The notes under the pieces were generated by a model. It made no database searches. It saw only the letters and a list, made by a program, of their open reading frames with translations, and was not told where the DNA came from. The position numbers and the translations under genes were made by a program. Positions 52,207-60,721 of a DNA stretch of 64,000 bases are shown piece by piece; the stretch's first letter is position 1; the number at the start of each line of letters is the position of its first letter. This DNA is from Pseudopedobacter alpinus (GTDB lineage: Bacteria > Bacteroidota > Bacteroidia > Sphingobacteriales > Sphingobacteriaceae): assembly GCF_042684645.1 (NCBI RefSeq), contig NZ_JBHULV010000055.1:1-64000 (forward strand), in the 5' to 3' direction.

Positions 52207-54345
52207 ATGAACTACTTAAAACAGGTGGTATTGCTATTAGCATGCTTTTTTCTTAGCTTAAATTTAATAGCACAATCGCATCCAAGTTTAATGCTTACCA
52301 AAGTTAAATTAGAGGAAGTACGTAAAGGTTGCCAAAGTTATCCTTTGTTAAAAAGTTCTTTTCAAAAAATTATAGCCGATGCAGATTTAGCCATTTCTTT
52401 ACCTATTACTGTTCCTATTCCTAAAGATGGCGGCGGTGGTTACACTCATGAACAACATAAAAGGAATTATAATGCAATGCTTAATTGTGCAACTGTATAT
52501 CAAATTTCTAAAGATATAAAGTATGCCAATTATGTAAAAAACATGCTTTTAGATTACGCCAATCAATATCAAAAATGGCCAGTACACCCTAAAAGTAAAA
52601 ACCAAAAAGATGGCGGACGTATTTTTTGGCAAAGTTTAAATGATTTTGTTTGGCAAGTTTATACCATACAAGCCTATGATTTAGTTTTTGATGCCTTAAC
52701 AACTAAAGACAGGACTACCATAGAACAAAATTTGTTTATGCCAATTCTCAACTTTTTTACTGTTGATAGGCAAGAGGTTTTAGATAAAATTCATAATCAT
52801 GGAACTTGGAATTTAGCAGCTGTTGGTATGACGGGTTACGTTTTAAATAAACCAGAGTATGTAGAAATGGCACTTAAAGGCTCAAAAAAAGATGGCAAAA
52901 CTGGATATTTAGCACAAATTAATCAGCTGTTTTCTCCAGATGGTTATTATATGGAAGGGCCTTATTACCAACGCTACGCATTATTGCCTTTTGTAATGTT
53001 TGCTAAGGCAATAAATAATTATGAGCCCGAGCTTAAAATATTTGAATTTAGAAACAAGTTACTTGCTAAAGCTATACAAACGGCATTGCAATTAACTTAT
53101 ACCAACAAAGCCTTTTTTCCAATTAACGATGCTATAAAAGATAAAACTTACGAATCTATTGAGTTGGTTTATGGTTTAAACATTGCCTATACAGATATTA
53201 AAGCCGAGGCAGATTTATTAGACATTGCACAGCAACAAGAAAGAGTGATTGTTTCTGATGCAGGCTTAGCTGTTGCCAAAGCGATAGCAGAAGGAAAATC
53301 TGAACCTTTTAAATACAAATCTTTATGGATTAAAGATGGTGGAAATGGAGATGAAGGTGGCTTAGGTATTTTAAGGTCTGGCGCAAACACAAACCAACAG
53401 TGTTTAATACTAAAAGCCGCATCACAAGGAATGGGGCATGGCCATTTTGATAGGTTAAATTTTCTTTTTTATGATAACAATCAAGAGATATTTTATGATT
53501 ATGGGGCTGCCCGTTTTTTAAACATCGACACCAAAAACGGAGGAGGTTATTTGGCAGAAAATGATAGTTGGGCTAAACAAACTGTGGCGCACAACACTTT
53601 GGTTGTGGATCAAACATCAAACTTTAAGGCTAATGTAACAGCAGCAGATGCACAACATCCAGATTTAATGAATTTTTCTGCTCATCCTGATTTACAAGTT
53701 GTAAGTGCTAAAGAAGAAAATGCTTATGCAGATGTTAAATTGCTTAGAACCGTAGCTTTAGTAAAAGTTACCGAAAGTAATAAGCCTTTATTAATTGATG
53801 TTTTCCAAGCTAGTTCTGCTAACGAACACCAATATGATTTACCTTTTTGGTACAAAGGGCAAATGGTAAATACTTCTTTTAAAGTTGATGCCCAAAGAAA
53901 TAATTTACAAGCATTAGGTACACAGTTTGGCTACCAGCATTTATGGTTAAATGCTCAGAATCAATTAGATGAAAATGGCGGATTTGTTAGCGTCTTAAAC
54001 AACAAGAGGTTTTACACCACACACTTTGTATCAGACAATCCTTTACAGGTTAAATTAGTTTCTATTGGCGCTAATGATCCTGAAATGAACTTAGTTGACG
54101 GAAAAGCATTTATGTTAACTCAGCCAAAAGCAAAAAACCAAACTTTTGTAAACATTACAGAAACTCACGGAAATATTGATCCAATAAATGAAACCGTTTC
54201 TGCGGCAAGCGGAAACCTGACAGATTTAAAATTAATCAGTTCTGATGAAAATAAAACGGTGATCTCATTTAAAATAAAAGACAAGAAATATCAATATCAA
54301 ATTAATTATAATCAAAAAGACAATTATGTGGTTTTGAGTCAGTAG
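52207..54345 (+). CDS. Oligoalginate lyase, PL17 family (heparinase II/III-like)
   Basis: A 712-residue exported enzyme with a signal peptide (LLACFFLSLNLIAQ). An alpha/alpha toroid precedes the heparinase II/III-type beta-sheet domain. Recognisable PL17 elements are KIHNHGTWNLAAVGM, SPDGYYMEGPYYQRYALLPF with the likely catalytic Tyr, and GMGHGHFDRLNFLFYD with active-site His. Members act exolytically on alginate oligosaccharides and release 4,5-unsaturated monouronates. The product fits the KdgF gene directly downstream. It is periplasmic by inference. Confidence 0.88.
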   Translation: MNYLKQVVLLLACFFLSLNLIAQSHPSLMLTKVKLEEVRKGCQSYPLLKSSFQKIIADADLAISLPITVPIPKDGGGGYTHEQHKRNYNAMLNCATVYQISKDIKYANYVKNMLLDYANQYQKWPVHPKSKNQKDGGRIFWQSLNDFVWQVYTIQAYDLVFDALTTKDRTTIEQNLFMPILNFFTVDRQEVLDKIHNHGTWNLAAVGMTGYVLNKPEYVEMALKGSKKDGKTGYLAQINQLFSPDGYYMEGPYYQRYALLPFVMFAKAINNYEPELKIFEFRNKLLAKAIQTALQLTYTNKAFFPINDAIKDKTYESIELVYGLNIAYTDIKAEADLLDIAQQQERVIVSDAGLAVAKAIAEGKSEPFKYKSLWIKDGGNGDEGGLGILRSGANTNQQCLILKAASQGMGHGHFDRLNFLFYDNNQEIFYDYGAARFLNIDTKNGGGYLAENDSWAKQTVAHNTLVVDQTSNFKANVTAADAQHPDLMNFSAHPDLQVVSAKEENAYADVKLLRTVALVKVTESNKPLLIDVFQASSANEHQYDLPFWYKGQMVNTSFKVDAQRNNLQALGTQFGYQHLWLNAQNQLDENGGFVSVLNNKRFYTTHFVSDNPLQVKLVSIGANDPEMNLVDGKAFMLTQPKAKNQTFVNITETHGNIDPINETVSAASGNLTDLKLISSDENKTVISFKIKDKKYQYQINYNQKDNYVVLSQ

Positions 54346-54440
54346 TTGATGGTTCATGGTCAATAGTCCATGTTCAATCGACTATCAACATCAAAGCTAA
54401 CCAACTAACCACCAAAAAAACTAACCAACTAATAAAAAAA
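54346..54440. repeat. Intercistronic repeat before kdgF
   Basis: GGTCAATAGTCC and GACTATCAACATC form one set of complementary words, followed by CTAACCAACTAACC and CTAACCAACTAAT words like those in the leu operon spacers. They fill the gap between the lyase and kdgF. Confidence 0.55.
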
Positions 54441-54444
54441 AGAT

Positions 54445-54777
54445 ATGCAAAGCGAATTATTTCAAATAGAAAACGAAACCTCTTGGGAGGATTTAGGAAA
54501 CGGAATTAAAAGAAAAATTTACGGTTACGATGATGTAATTATGTTAGTTAAGGCAAAATTTGAAGCGGAAGCTGTGGGGACATTACATGAGCACCATCAC
54601 TCGCAAGTAACTTATGTTGAAAGTGGTGTTTTTGAAATGACTATTGGAGACCAAGTTAAAATTATTAGAAAAGGCGACGGTTATTATGTTCCTCCTCATT
54701 CAATTCATGGCTGTAGATGTGTCGAGCCAGGAACATTGATAGATGTTTTTAGTCCACACAGAGAAGATTTTTTATAA
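54445..54777 (+). CDS. kdgF: KdgF-type cupin, uronate linearisation
   Basis: A 110-residue single-domain cupin. HEHHHSQ (H48, H50-H52, Q54) and PPHSIHGC (H88) supply the metal site, and GVFEMTIGD and GDGYYVPP are the two cupin turns. KdgF proteins convert unsaturated monouronates from pectin or alginate to the linear keto form (DKI or DEH). The position after the PL17 lyase supports this. There is no signal peptide, so it probably acts in the cytoplasm. Confidence 0.9.
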   Translation: MQSELFQIENETSWEDLGNGIKRKIYGYDDVIMLVKAKFEAEAVGTLHEHHHSQVTYVESGVFEMTIGDQVKIIRKGDGYYVPPHSIHGCRCVEPGTLIDVFSPHREDFL

Positions 54778-54800
54778 AATTTTAAATAATAAAACATAAC

Positions 54801-55670
54801 ATGAAAAAGATTATAGCAATATGTTTCTTATTGGTAGTTGGTTTTTACACTAAAGCGCAAGAAACAACTGAGTATAAAAAAGTAGCTTATCCAACAGGTT
54901 ATACAGAACAGTTGAATGTGGTTTATACCACCCCAAAAAATTGGGAAGGTAAAATGGATATTTATATGCCACCTAAAGAGAAGGGTTTAAGTCCGGTTGT
55001 AATTAACATACACGGTGGGGGTTGGAATAAGGGCGTAAAAGAAAGTCAAACTGGTTTCAGTTCTTTTTTCAAAAAGGGTTATGCAGTAGCAAATATCTCA
55101 TATCGTTTATCGCAAGTAGCAACAGCACCAGCAGCAGTAGAAGATACGCGTTGTGCATTAATTTACTTAATAAAAAACGCTAAAGCCTTAAATATTGATG
55201 TGAATAGAATTGTGATAATGGGCGGTTCTGCAGGCGGGCATTTAGCATTAATGGGAGGTTTATTAGGTAACGATACCAAGTTTGATACAAATTGTGCAGG
55301 ATTAAAAGAAGTAAAAGTGGCTGCAATTATTGATAAATACGGAATAACCGATGTTGGTGCTTGGCCAAGTAAATCGGCTGTAATGTGGTTAGGTAGTTAC
55401 CCAAGAGAATCCGCATTCGCTAAATCAGTATCACCAATTTACCAAATAAAAAAAGACAGTCCACCTGTATTTATAGTTCATGGTAATGCAGATCCTGTAG
55501 TTAGCTATCAACAATCAGTAGATTTTAAGAAGAAACTAGATGAAATGGGGATTAAAAATGAATTTATTACGGTAGAAGGTGGTGAGCATGGGAAATTTCC
55601 TGCCGAAAAAAATTCGGAAGTAAACGCTCAAATTATGGAGTTTTTAAAAGGCTTAGGAATACACAAATAA
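54801..55670 (+). CDS. Secreted alpha/beta hydrolase (first of tandem pair)
   Basis: A 289-residue exported esterase-like protein (signal ending FYTKAQ). The oxyanion motif is NIHGGGWNKG, the nucleophile S143 lies in MGGSAGGHLAL, and the Asp and His come in VHGNADPVVSYQQ and GGEHGKF. It resembles the BD-FAE/carboxylesterase type. In a uronate-degradation operon it might remove O-acetyl groups from the polysaccharide; that substrate is inferred. It is paralogous to the next gene, sharing blocks such as EDTRCALIYLIKNAKALNI. Confidence 0.8.
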   Translation: MKKIIAICFLLVVGFYTKAQETTEYKKVAYPTGYTEQLNVVYTTPKNWEGKMDIYMPPKEKGLSPVVINIHGGGWNKGVKESQTGFSSFFKKGYAVANISYRLSQVATAPAAVEDTRCALIYLIKNAKALNIDVNRIVIMGGSAGGHLALMGGLLGNDTKFDTNCAGLKEVKVAAIIDKYGITDVGAWPSKSAVMWLGSYPRESAFAKSVSPIYQIKKDSPPVFIVHGNADPVVSYQQSVDFKKKLDEMGIKNEFITVEGGEHGKFPAEKNSEVNAQIMEFLKGLGIHK

Positions 55671-55674
55671 CAAA

Positions 55675-56550
55675 ATGAAAAATTTTATCATCATACTTTC
55701 TTTGTTTTTTGCTCAGCTAGCTTATGCGCAAGAAGGGCAAGAGATTAAACAGGTAAGTTACCCGGTTGGTTACCAAGCACAGCTAAATGTGGTTTATACT
55801 ACAGTAAATAATTGGGATGGTAAAATGGATTTGTATTTAGCACCTAAAGCAAATGGACCGTCTCCAATCATTATCAATATTCATGGAGGTGGATGGGCTA
55901 GAGGGAGCAAAGATTCGCAATCTGGTTTTGGTTCACTTTTTAAACAAGGCTATTCTGTAGCAAATATATCTTACCGTTTAGCTGTAACAGATAAAGCACC
56001 AGCCGCAATAGAAGATACGAGATGTGCATTAATTTATTTAATAAAAAATGCAAAAGCATTAAATATTGATATTAACAAAATTGTGATTATGGGCAGTTCT
56101 GCTGGGGGGCATTTAGCATTAATGGGTGGTCTTTTGGCTAACAACCCAATTTTTGATAAAAATTGTGCTGGCGAAAAAAATATTAAAGTTGCCGCAATTA
56201 TTGATAAATACGGAGTATCTGATATCAGCGAAGCTGCTTTGGGAGATCAATCTAACCGAACGGTTAAGTTTTGGTTAGGCGATAAGTTTAGCGATAACGA
56301 ATTCAAGAAATCTATTTCTCCAATTTATTATGTAACAAAAAATAGTCCACCAATATTTATTGTACATGGCGATGCAGACCCAACGGTTTCGTATCAACAA
56401 TCTGTTGAGTTAGCTAAAAAGTTAAATAAATTGGGCGTAAAGCATGAGTTTATAACCGTTAAAAAAGGAGGTCATGGAGGTTTTGTAGCTGATAAAAGTG
56501 CCGAAGTTTCATTAAAAATTATTGCTTTTCTTAAAGATTTAGGGATATGA
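55675..56550 (+). CDS. Secreted alpha/beta hydrolase (second of tandem pair)
   Basis: A 291-residue paralogue of the previous gene with the same layout: signal peptide, NIHGGGWARG, nucleophile in MGSSAGGHLAL, VHGDADPTVSYQQ and GGHGGFVADK. It differs by an insertion after the KYGVSD segment (ISEAALGDQSNRTV). The pair looks like a tandem duplication with later divergence, possibly toward different acyl positions or sugars. It starts 4 bp after the first hydrolase gene and overlaps the next gene as ATGA. Confidence 0.8.
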   Translation: MKNFIIILSLFFAQLAYAQEGQEIKQVSYPVGYQAQLNVVYTTVNNWDGKMDLYLAPKANGPSPIIINIHGGGWARGSKDSQSGFGSLFKQGYSVANISYRLAVTDKAPAAIEDTRCALIYLIKNAKALNIDINKIVIMGSSAGGHLALMGGLLANNPIFDKNCAGEKNIKVAAIIDKYGVSDISEAALGDQSNRTVKFWLGDKFSDNEFKKSISPIYYVTKNSPPIFIVHGDADPTVSYQQSVELAKKLNKLGVKHEFITVKKGGHGGFVADKSAEVSLKIIAFLKDLGI

Positions 56551-57563
56551 AATTATATAATCAATTAGTTTTATCGGTTACTACTATCGCATTATTAAGC
56601 AGCAGTGGAAAAATCAATCAGGCATCAGCGCAAGCGAAAAGAAACTTAATTAAAGTTGCAAACAGTACCGAATTAAAGAGTGTACTTTCAATTGCAAAAC
56701 CAGGAGATTCTATTGTGTTACAAGATGGAGTTTATGAAGGTAAATTTGTGATAAAAAACACCAATAACGGAACTTTAGAAAAACCCATCACTTTAATTGG
56801 TTCCAGAAAAGCCATTTTAGATGCTGGTACAAAAGAAAGCGGTTACGCATTATCTCTGCAAGCTAATTATTGGAGAATTAAAGGTTTTACCATTCAAAAT
56901 GCGCTTAAAGGTTTAGTAGCCGATGGCGCTAATTACTGCTTAATAGACGGTATTTTAGTTACCCAAATAGGAGAGGAAGCGATACATCTTAGAAAATTTA
57001 GTAAACACAACACCATCCAACGTACAGAAATTTCATATACAGGTTTAAAAACTCCTGATTATGGCGAAGGAATTTATATAGGTACAGCCGTAAGCAATTG
57101 GCCAAAAATTAGTAATGGCGAACCTGATAGATGTGATTCTAATAAAGTCATCAATAATAAAATTGGGCCTTACGTAGCTGCCGAATGTATTGATATTAAG
57201 GAAGGAACAACTGGTGGCATTATTAGAGGAAATACTTTTGAAGCACAAGGCATAACCGGAGCAAACAGTGCCGACAGTTGGATAGATGTGAAAGGAAATT
57301 CATATTTAATAGAAAACAACACGGGCAATAATACGCAACCATCTGTTTTAAAAGATGGTTATCAAATAAATTGTGCTGTTGCAGGCTGGGGTTGTTATAA
57401 TGTGTTTAAAAATAACCTTAGCAATGTTAATGCAGCCGGACATGGCTTTAATGTTAGGTTGAAAAGCAGCAAGGGAGAGGCTGTTGGGAATAAAGTTTAT
57501 TCAAACAATAAAGTAAATAATGCAGCAAGTGGTGTGGCAAATATTCCGCTTTTAACCAATTAA
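56547..57563 (+). CDS. Exported right-handed parallel beta-helix protein, candidate lyase
   Basis: A 338-residue exported protein with the repeated rungs of a parallel beta-helix (YWRIKGFTIQNALKGLVADG, NTIQRTEISYTG, SNKVINNKIG, GGIIRGNTFEAQG). The LKSVLSIAKPGDSIVLQDGVY start is typical of PL6-like and related pectate or alginate lyases. EDYG-type and Lys/Arg catalytic residues cannot be assigned with certainty, so it may be a lyase or epimerase acting on uronates. Its ATG overlaps the stop of the preceding hydrolase by 4 bp. Confidence 0.72.
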   Translation: MKLYNQLVLSVTTIALLSSSGKINQASAQAKRNLIKVANSTELKSVLSIAKPGDSIVLQDGVYEGKFVIKNTNNGTLEKPITLIGSRKAILDAGTKESGYALSLQANYWRIKGFTIQNALKGLVADGANYCLIDGILVTQIGEEAIHLRKFSKHNTIQRTEISYTGLKTPDYGEGIYIGTAVSNWPKISNGEPDRCDSNKVINNKIGPYVAAECIDIKEGTTGGIIRGNTFEAQGITGANSADSWIDVKGNSYLIENNTGNNTQPSVLKDGYQINCAVAGWGCYNVFKNNLSNVNAAGHGFNVRLKSSKGEAVGNKVYSNNKVNNAASGVANIPLLTN

Positions 57564-57670
57564 AAAATGAAACCGATATGTTTAAAATAATTATTAAGCA
57601 CACAAGGCAATAATAATTTTAAATATTAAAGGTTCCATCTGGCAAATGAAAAATCGATAAATATAAACAG

Positions 57671-58969
57671 ATGAAAGTAAGAGGATTAAGATGGTGGATT
57701 ATATCCCTAATAGGGGTAGCAACAATTATCAATTATGTTGATAGAAGCGCCATCAATATTTTATGGCCATACATTTATAAAGAATTTGGCATTGCCGATG
57801 CAGATAATAAAAGCGCATTGGCATTAATTACTACCTTTTTTATGATTGCTTATGCTTTAGGGCAAACATTTACTGGTAAATTAATGGATGCTGTAGGTAC
57901 AAGAATTGGGATGACAGTTTCTATCGTAGGTTGGAGTATTTCTATCGCTTTACATGCTTTTGCAAAATCTTTGCTTTCATTCAATATTTTTAGGTTTATG
58001 CTTGGCTTTAGCGAGGCAGGTAACTGGCCTGGCGCTACAAAAAATAACGCAGAATGGTTTCCCCCACGCGAGAGAGCAATTGCCCAAGGAATTTTTGGTG
58101 CAGGTGCATCTTTAGGTTCGGTAATTTCTGCGCCAATTATAGCGCTTTTATACATCGCTTTTGGCTGGAAAGCAACTTTCCTTTTAATTGCTGGTTTAGG
58201 TTTAATATGGGTTATTCCATGGTTAATTGTTAACAAAGCAACTCCAGATAAACACCCTTGGATAACAGAAGAAGAACGTCAGCACATTTTATCTCGTAGC
58301 CCTTTACAAGAAGGAAAAGTAAGTGCAGATGATGCCCCGGTTTTAACTTGGAAAGAGCTTTTGAAATTCCGTAACACTTGGGGAATTATTATGGGTAGGT
58401 TTTTTATTGACCCTGTGTGGTGGTTGTTTGTAACTTGGTTACCAACTTTTTTAAAGGAATCTTTTCAATTTGATATTAAGCAAATTGGTGCTTTTACTTG
58501 GGTTCCATACCTATTTGCTGCAATAGGAAGTTTGGCTGGAGGTTATTTTTCTTCATACCTAATTAAACAAGGATCTGATGCAGAAAAAGCTCGTAAAACT
58601 GCTATTGCAGTAGGTTCGGCAATTATGTTAACTGCATTAGTTGCCATAGTTTACCAACTAAGTAGTTTAAAAGAAACACCCATGTTTGCAATGGTACTAA
58701 TTGGAATCACTCTATTCGGTTTCCAGTTCTTAATTGGCAATATTCAAACCTTACCTTCCGATTATTTTAACGGTAAAAATGTGGGTACAGTAGCCGGTAT
58801 GGCAGGTACAGCTGCTGTTGTTGGTACAATTTTAACCACTTGGGCAGTGCCAGTTATTACACAAACAAGCTATTCATCTTTCTTCATATTGGCGGCAGTA
58901 ATGGTGCCGTTATCTTGGTTAAGTGTGAAATATATAACAACAAGAAAAGTAAAAATTTTAAATAAATAA
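57671..58969 (+). CDS. MFS transporter, ExuT/hexuronate family
   Basis: A 432-residue 12-TM symporter of the anion:cation symporter family. NYVDRSAINILWPYI near residue 20, GKLMDAVGTRIGMT (loop 2-3 motif) and GFSEAGNWPGATKNNAEWFP are characteristic of hexuronate and aldonate transporters. It probably brings the unsaturated uronate monomer or DEH across the inner membrane. It follows the beta-helix gene after about 107 bp with no terminator visible between. Confidence 0.88.
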   Translation: MKVRGLRWWIISLIGVATIINYVDRSAINILWPYIYKEFGIADADNKSALALITTFFMIAYALGQTFTGKLMDAVGTRIGMTVSIVGWSISIALHAFAKSLLSFNIFRFMLGFSEAGNWPGATKNNAEWFPPRERAIAQGIFGAGASLGSVISAPIIALLYIAFGWKATFLLIAGLGLIWVIPWLIVNKATPDKHPWITEEERQHILSRSPLQEGKVSADDAPVLTWKELLKFRNTWGIIMGRFFIDPVWWLFVTWLPTFLKESFQFDIKQIGAFTWVPYLFAAIGSLAGGYFSSYLIKQGSDAEKARKTAIAVGSAIMLTALVAIVYQLSSLKETPMFAMVLIGITLFGFQFLIGNIQTLPSDYFNGKNVGTVAGMAGTAAVVGTILTTWAVPVITQTSYSSFFILAAVMVPLSWLSVKYITTRKVKILNK

Positions 58970-58980
58970 ACAATTAAGTT

Positions 58981-59733
58981 ATGCGATTAAAAAATAAAGT
59001 AGCAATAGTTACAGGTGGATCAAGAGATATTGGTAGAGCAGTTTCGGTACAGTTTGCAAAAGAAGGAGCTAAGGTAGTAGTAAATTATTTTGGTAACCAA
59101 GCTAACGCAGATGAAACCTTAAAACTGATTAAAGAAGCAGGTGGAGAGGCAATTATAGTGAAAGCAGATATGACTAAAAGTGCAGAAGTTGATGCATTGG
59201 TTGCAAAAACTAAAGCAGCTTTTGGAGAAGAAATCCATATTTTGGCTAACGTTGCTGGTGGTTTAGTTGCTCGTAAAACAACTGCCGAAATGGACGAAGA
59301 TTTCTTTGACTTAGTAATGGACATGAACTTGAAATCTGTTTTCTTAGCCGTAAAAGCAGTAACTCCATTTATGCCAAAAGGTGGTGCAATCATTAACTTT
59401 ACTTCTTTAGCAGGTAGAGACGGTGGCGGGCCAGGTGCTGCAGTTTATGCAACTTCAAAAGGCGCATTAATGACTTTCACTAGAGGTTTAGCAAAAGAAT
59501 TTGGAGTTAAAGGAATTAGAGTAAATGCAGTAGCACCAGGTATGATAGCTACAGCTTTTCACGATACTTTTACAAAACCAGAAGTGCGTGGCAACGTAGC
59601 TAACGCAACTTGTTTAAAAAGAGAAGGTGAAGCTAAAGAAGTAGCAGATTTAGTTGTTTACTTAGCCTCTGACGAATCTACTTACATTACAGGAACTAAT
59701 ATTGACATTAACGGTGGTTTAAGTTTTTCTTAA
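58981..59733 (+). CDS. SDR-family reductase, probable DEH reductase
   Basis: A 250-residue classical short-chain dehydrogenase. The cofactor loop TGGSRDIG spans residues 11-18 and the triad is S142, Y156 and K160 (NFTSLAG, VYATSK). The C-terminal GTNIDINGG is typical. In alginate catabolic loci SDRs of this type reduce 4-deoxy-5-hexoseulose uronate to 2-keto-3-deoxygluconate. The assignment rests on the neighbourhood. It ends the operon at a terminator, and the kinase and aldolase that would follow are not here. Confidence 0.82.
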   Translation: MRLKNKVAIVTGGSRDIGRAVSVQFAKEGAKVVVNYFGNQANADETLKLIKEAGGEAIIVKADMTKSAEVDALVAKTKAAFGEEIHILANVAGGLVARKTTAEMDEDFFDLVMDMNLKSVFLAVKAVTPFMPKGGAIINFTSLAGRDGGGPGAAVYATSKGALMTFTRGLAKEFGVKGIRVNAVAPGMIATAFHDTFTKPEVRGNVANATCLKREGEAKEVADLVVYLASDESTYITGTNIDINGGLSFS

Positions 59734-59758
59734 AACACATATCATTTATAGTTTCAAG

Positions 59759-59791
59759 AAGCAGCTGCATTAATTTGTAGTTGCTTTTTTT
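59759..59791 (+). terminator. Terminator of the uronate operon
   Basis: Eleven-pair stem AAGCAGCTGCA / TGTAGTTGCTT with two G-T pairs and a T run. Confidence 0.8.
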
Positions 59792-60274
59792 GTTTTATGA
59801 TTTTTTGATTCCAGCTGTTCCACATGTTCCCAACGCAATTAATTGAAGTAATTTTTTCTCCATCACGTCATTTCGAGGCCTAATACATTTCATATAAATC
59901 AATATAGAATGACGATAAAACTCATGATTTGGCAACAACACAAGGTGGGAGTGACCCTGAGCGGATTCGAAAGGACGGCGCTGCTTTTAGCAACCTAATT
60001 AATAGGTGATTATAAAAAACGTCAATAGTAGGTACGAGACATCTCACAAGAAAGGTTTACTTATAGTATATGAAACCAGCTGTTCCAAAGGGCATGTCGA
60101 ATTTATAATTGAAAGGGATTTTCAATCATCTATTCTTTTTAAGTATTCTCTATTTCAGTAATCAATTAAATCTTTTTTAGAAAATTGAGATATGTGTATT
60201 TGGTTATAAGGTTAATTTAAATATTCTACTTTAAATCAGGTTTATTACCAATTTAAAGAATGTCCTAAACATTT
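59792..60274. other. Repeat-eroded intergenic region
   Basis: About 480 bp with eroded repeat pieces: CACGTCATTTCGAGG with a later GAATGACG, and two CCAGCTGTTCCA words (59812 and 60072 region). No ORF is recognisable. Confidence 0.4.
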
Positions 60275-60330
60275 CCGGACGCAGTCCTCGTTTTTCTAAT
60301 TAGATTTAAGTGACCCTTAGGAACACTTAA
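60275..60330. repeat. Second REP family, copy 1
   Basis: CCGGACGCAGTCCT (hairpin GGAC-GCA-GTCC), then TTTTTCTAATTAGA and the hairpin AAGTG...CACTT. A direct copy occurs at 60503-60551 and an inverted one at 63896-63954. Confidence 0.8.
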
Positions 60331-60349
60331 ACCACAGATTAAGTCCTTT

Positions 60350-60487
60350 CTATTCTATTGTTAACGCCCTTGTTTTATAATCTTCTCTACTAAAAACATC
60401 AAGCCAGTTGATAACTGAAAATGTAACGAAATGTGGAATTTCATTGTCGTCAAAACGGTAGCGTGTTTTTACATAATTTATATTGGT
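60350..60487 (-). pseudogene. Relic of a second RAYT family
   Basis: A 45-codon frame without a start reads through YRFDDNEIPHFVTFSVINWL and DVFSREDYKTRA to a stop. It matches the N-terminal region of RAYT transposases (compare IHFITFAIVQWIDVFTRKEY in the intact gene at 30 kb). The HUH and Tyr parts are missing. It lies between two direct copies of the CCGGACGCAGTCC repeat. Confidence 0.75.
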
Positions 60488-60502
60488 TTATGCATTAATT
60501 TG

Positions 60503-60551
60503 CCGGACGCAGTCCTTTTTTTTCTAGTTAGAGACCCTTAAGAACACTTAA
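60503..60551. repeat. Second REP family, copy 2
   Basis: CCGGACGCAGTCC, TTTTTTCTAGTTAGA and GACCCTTAAGAACACTTAA, in the same orientation as copy 1. Confidence 0.8.
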
Positions 60552-60721
60552 TCTAGATTTCATGTGCGGTTATTTACGTTATTTTTAATACAAAACCGCA
60601 TTAACTTGCATTTTTAATTTATTATTCTTACAATTACACTATCAATCAGTTATCTATGATTCAAGTGTTCTCTTTTGTGTATTCATTTTTTATTAAAACC
60701 TTATATTAAAATATATTCAAT

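Noticed and set aside
58981..59733. Glucose 1-dehydrogenase or fatty-acid FabG assignment for the SDR
   Set aside because: SDR motifs alone cannot decide; the location in a PL17/KdgF operon makes a DEH reductase more likely.
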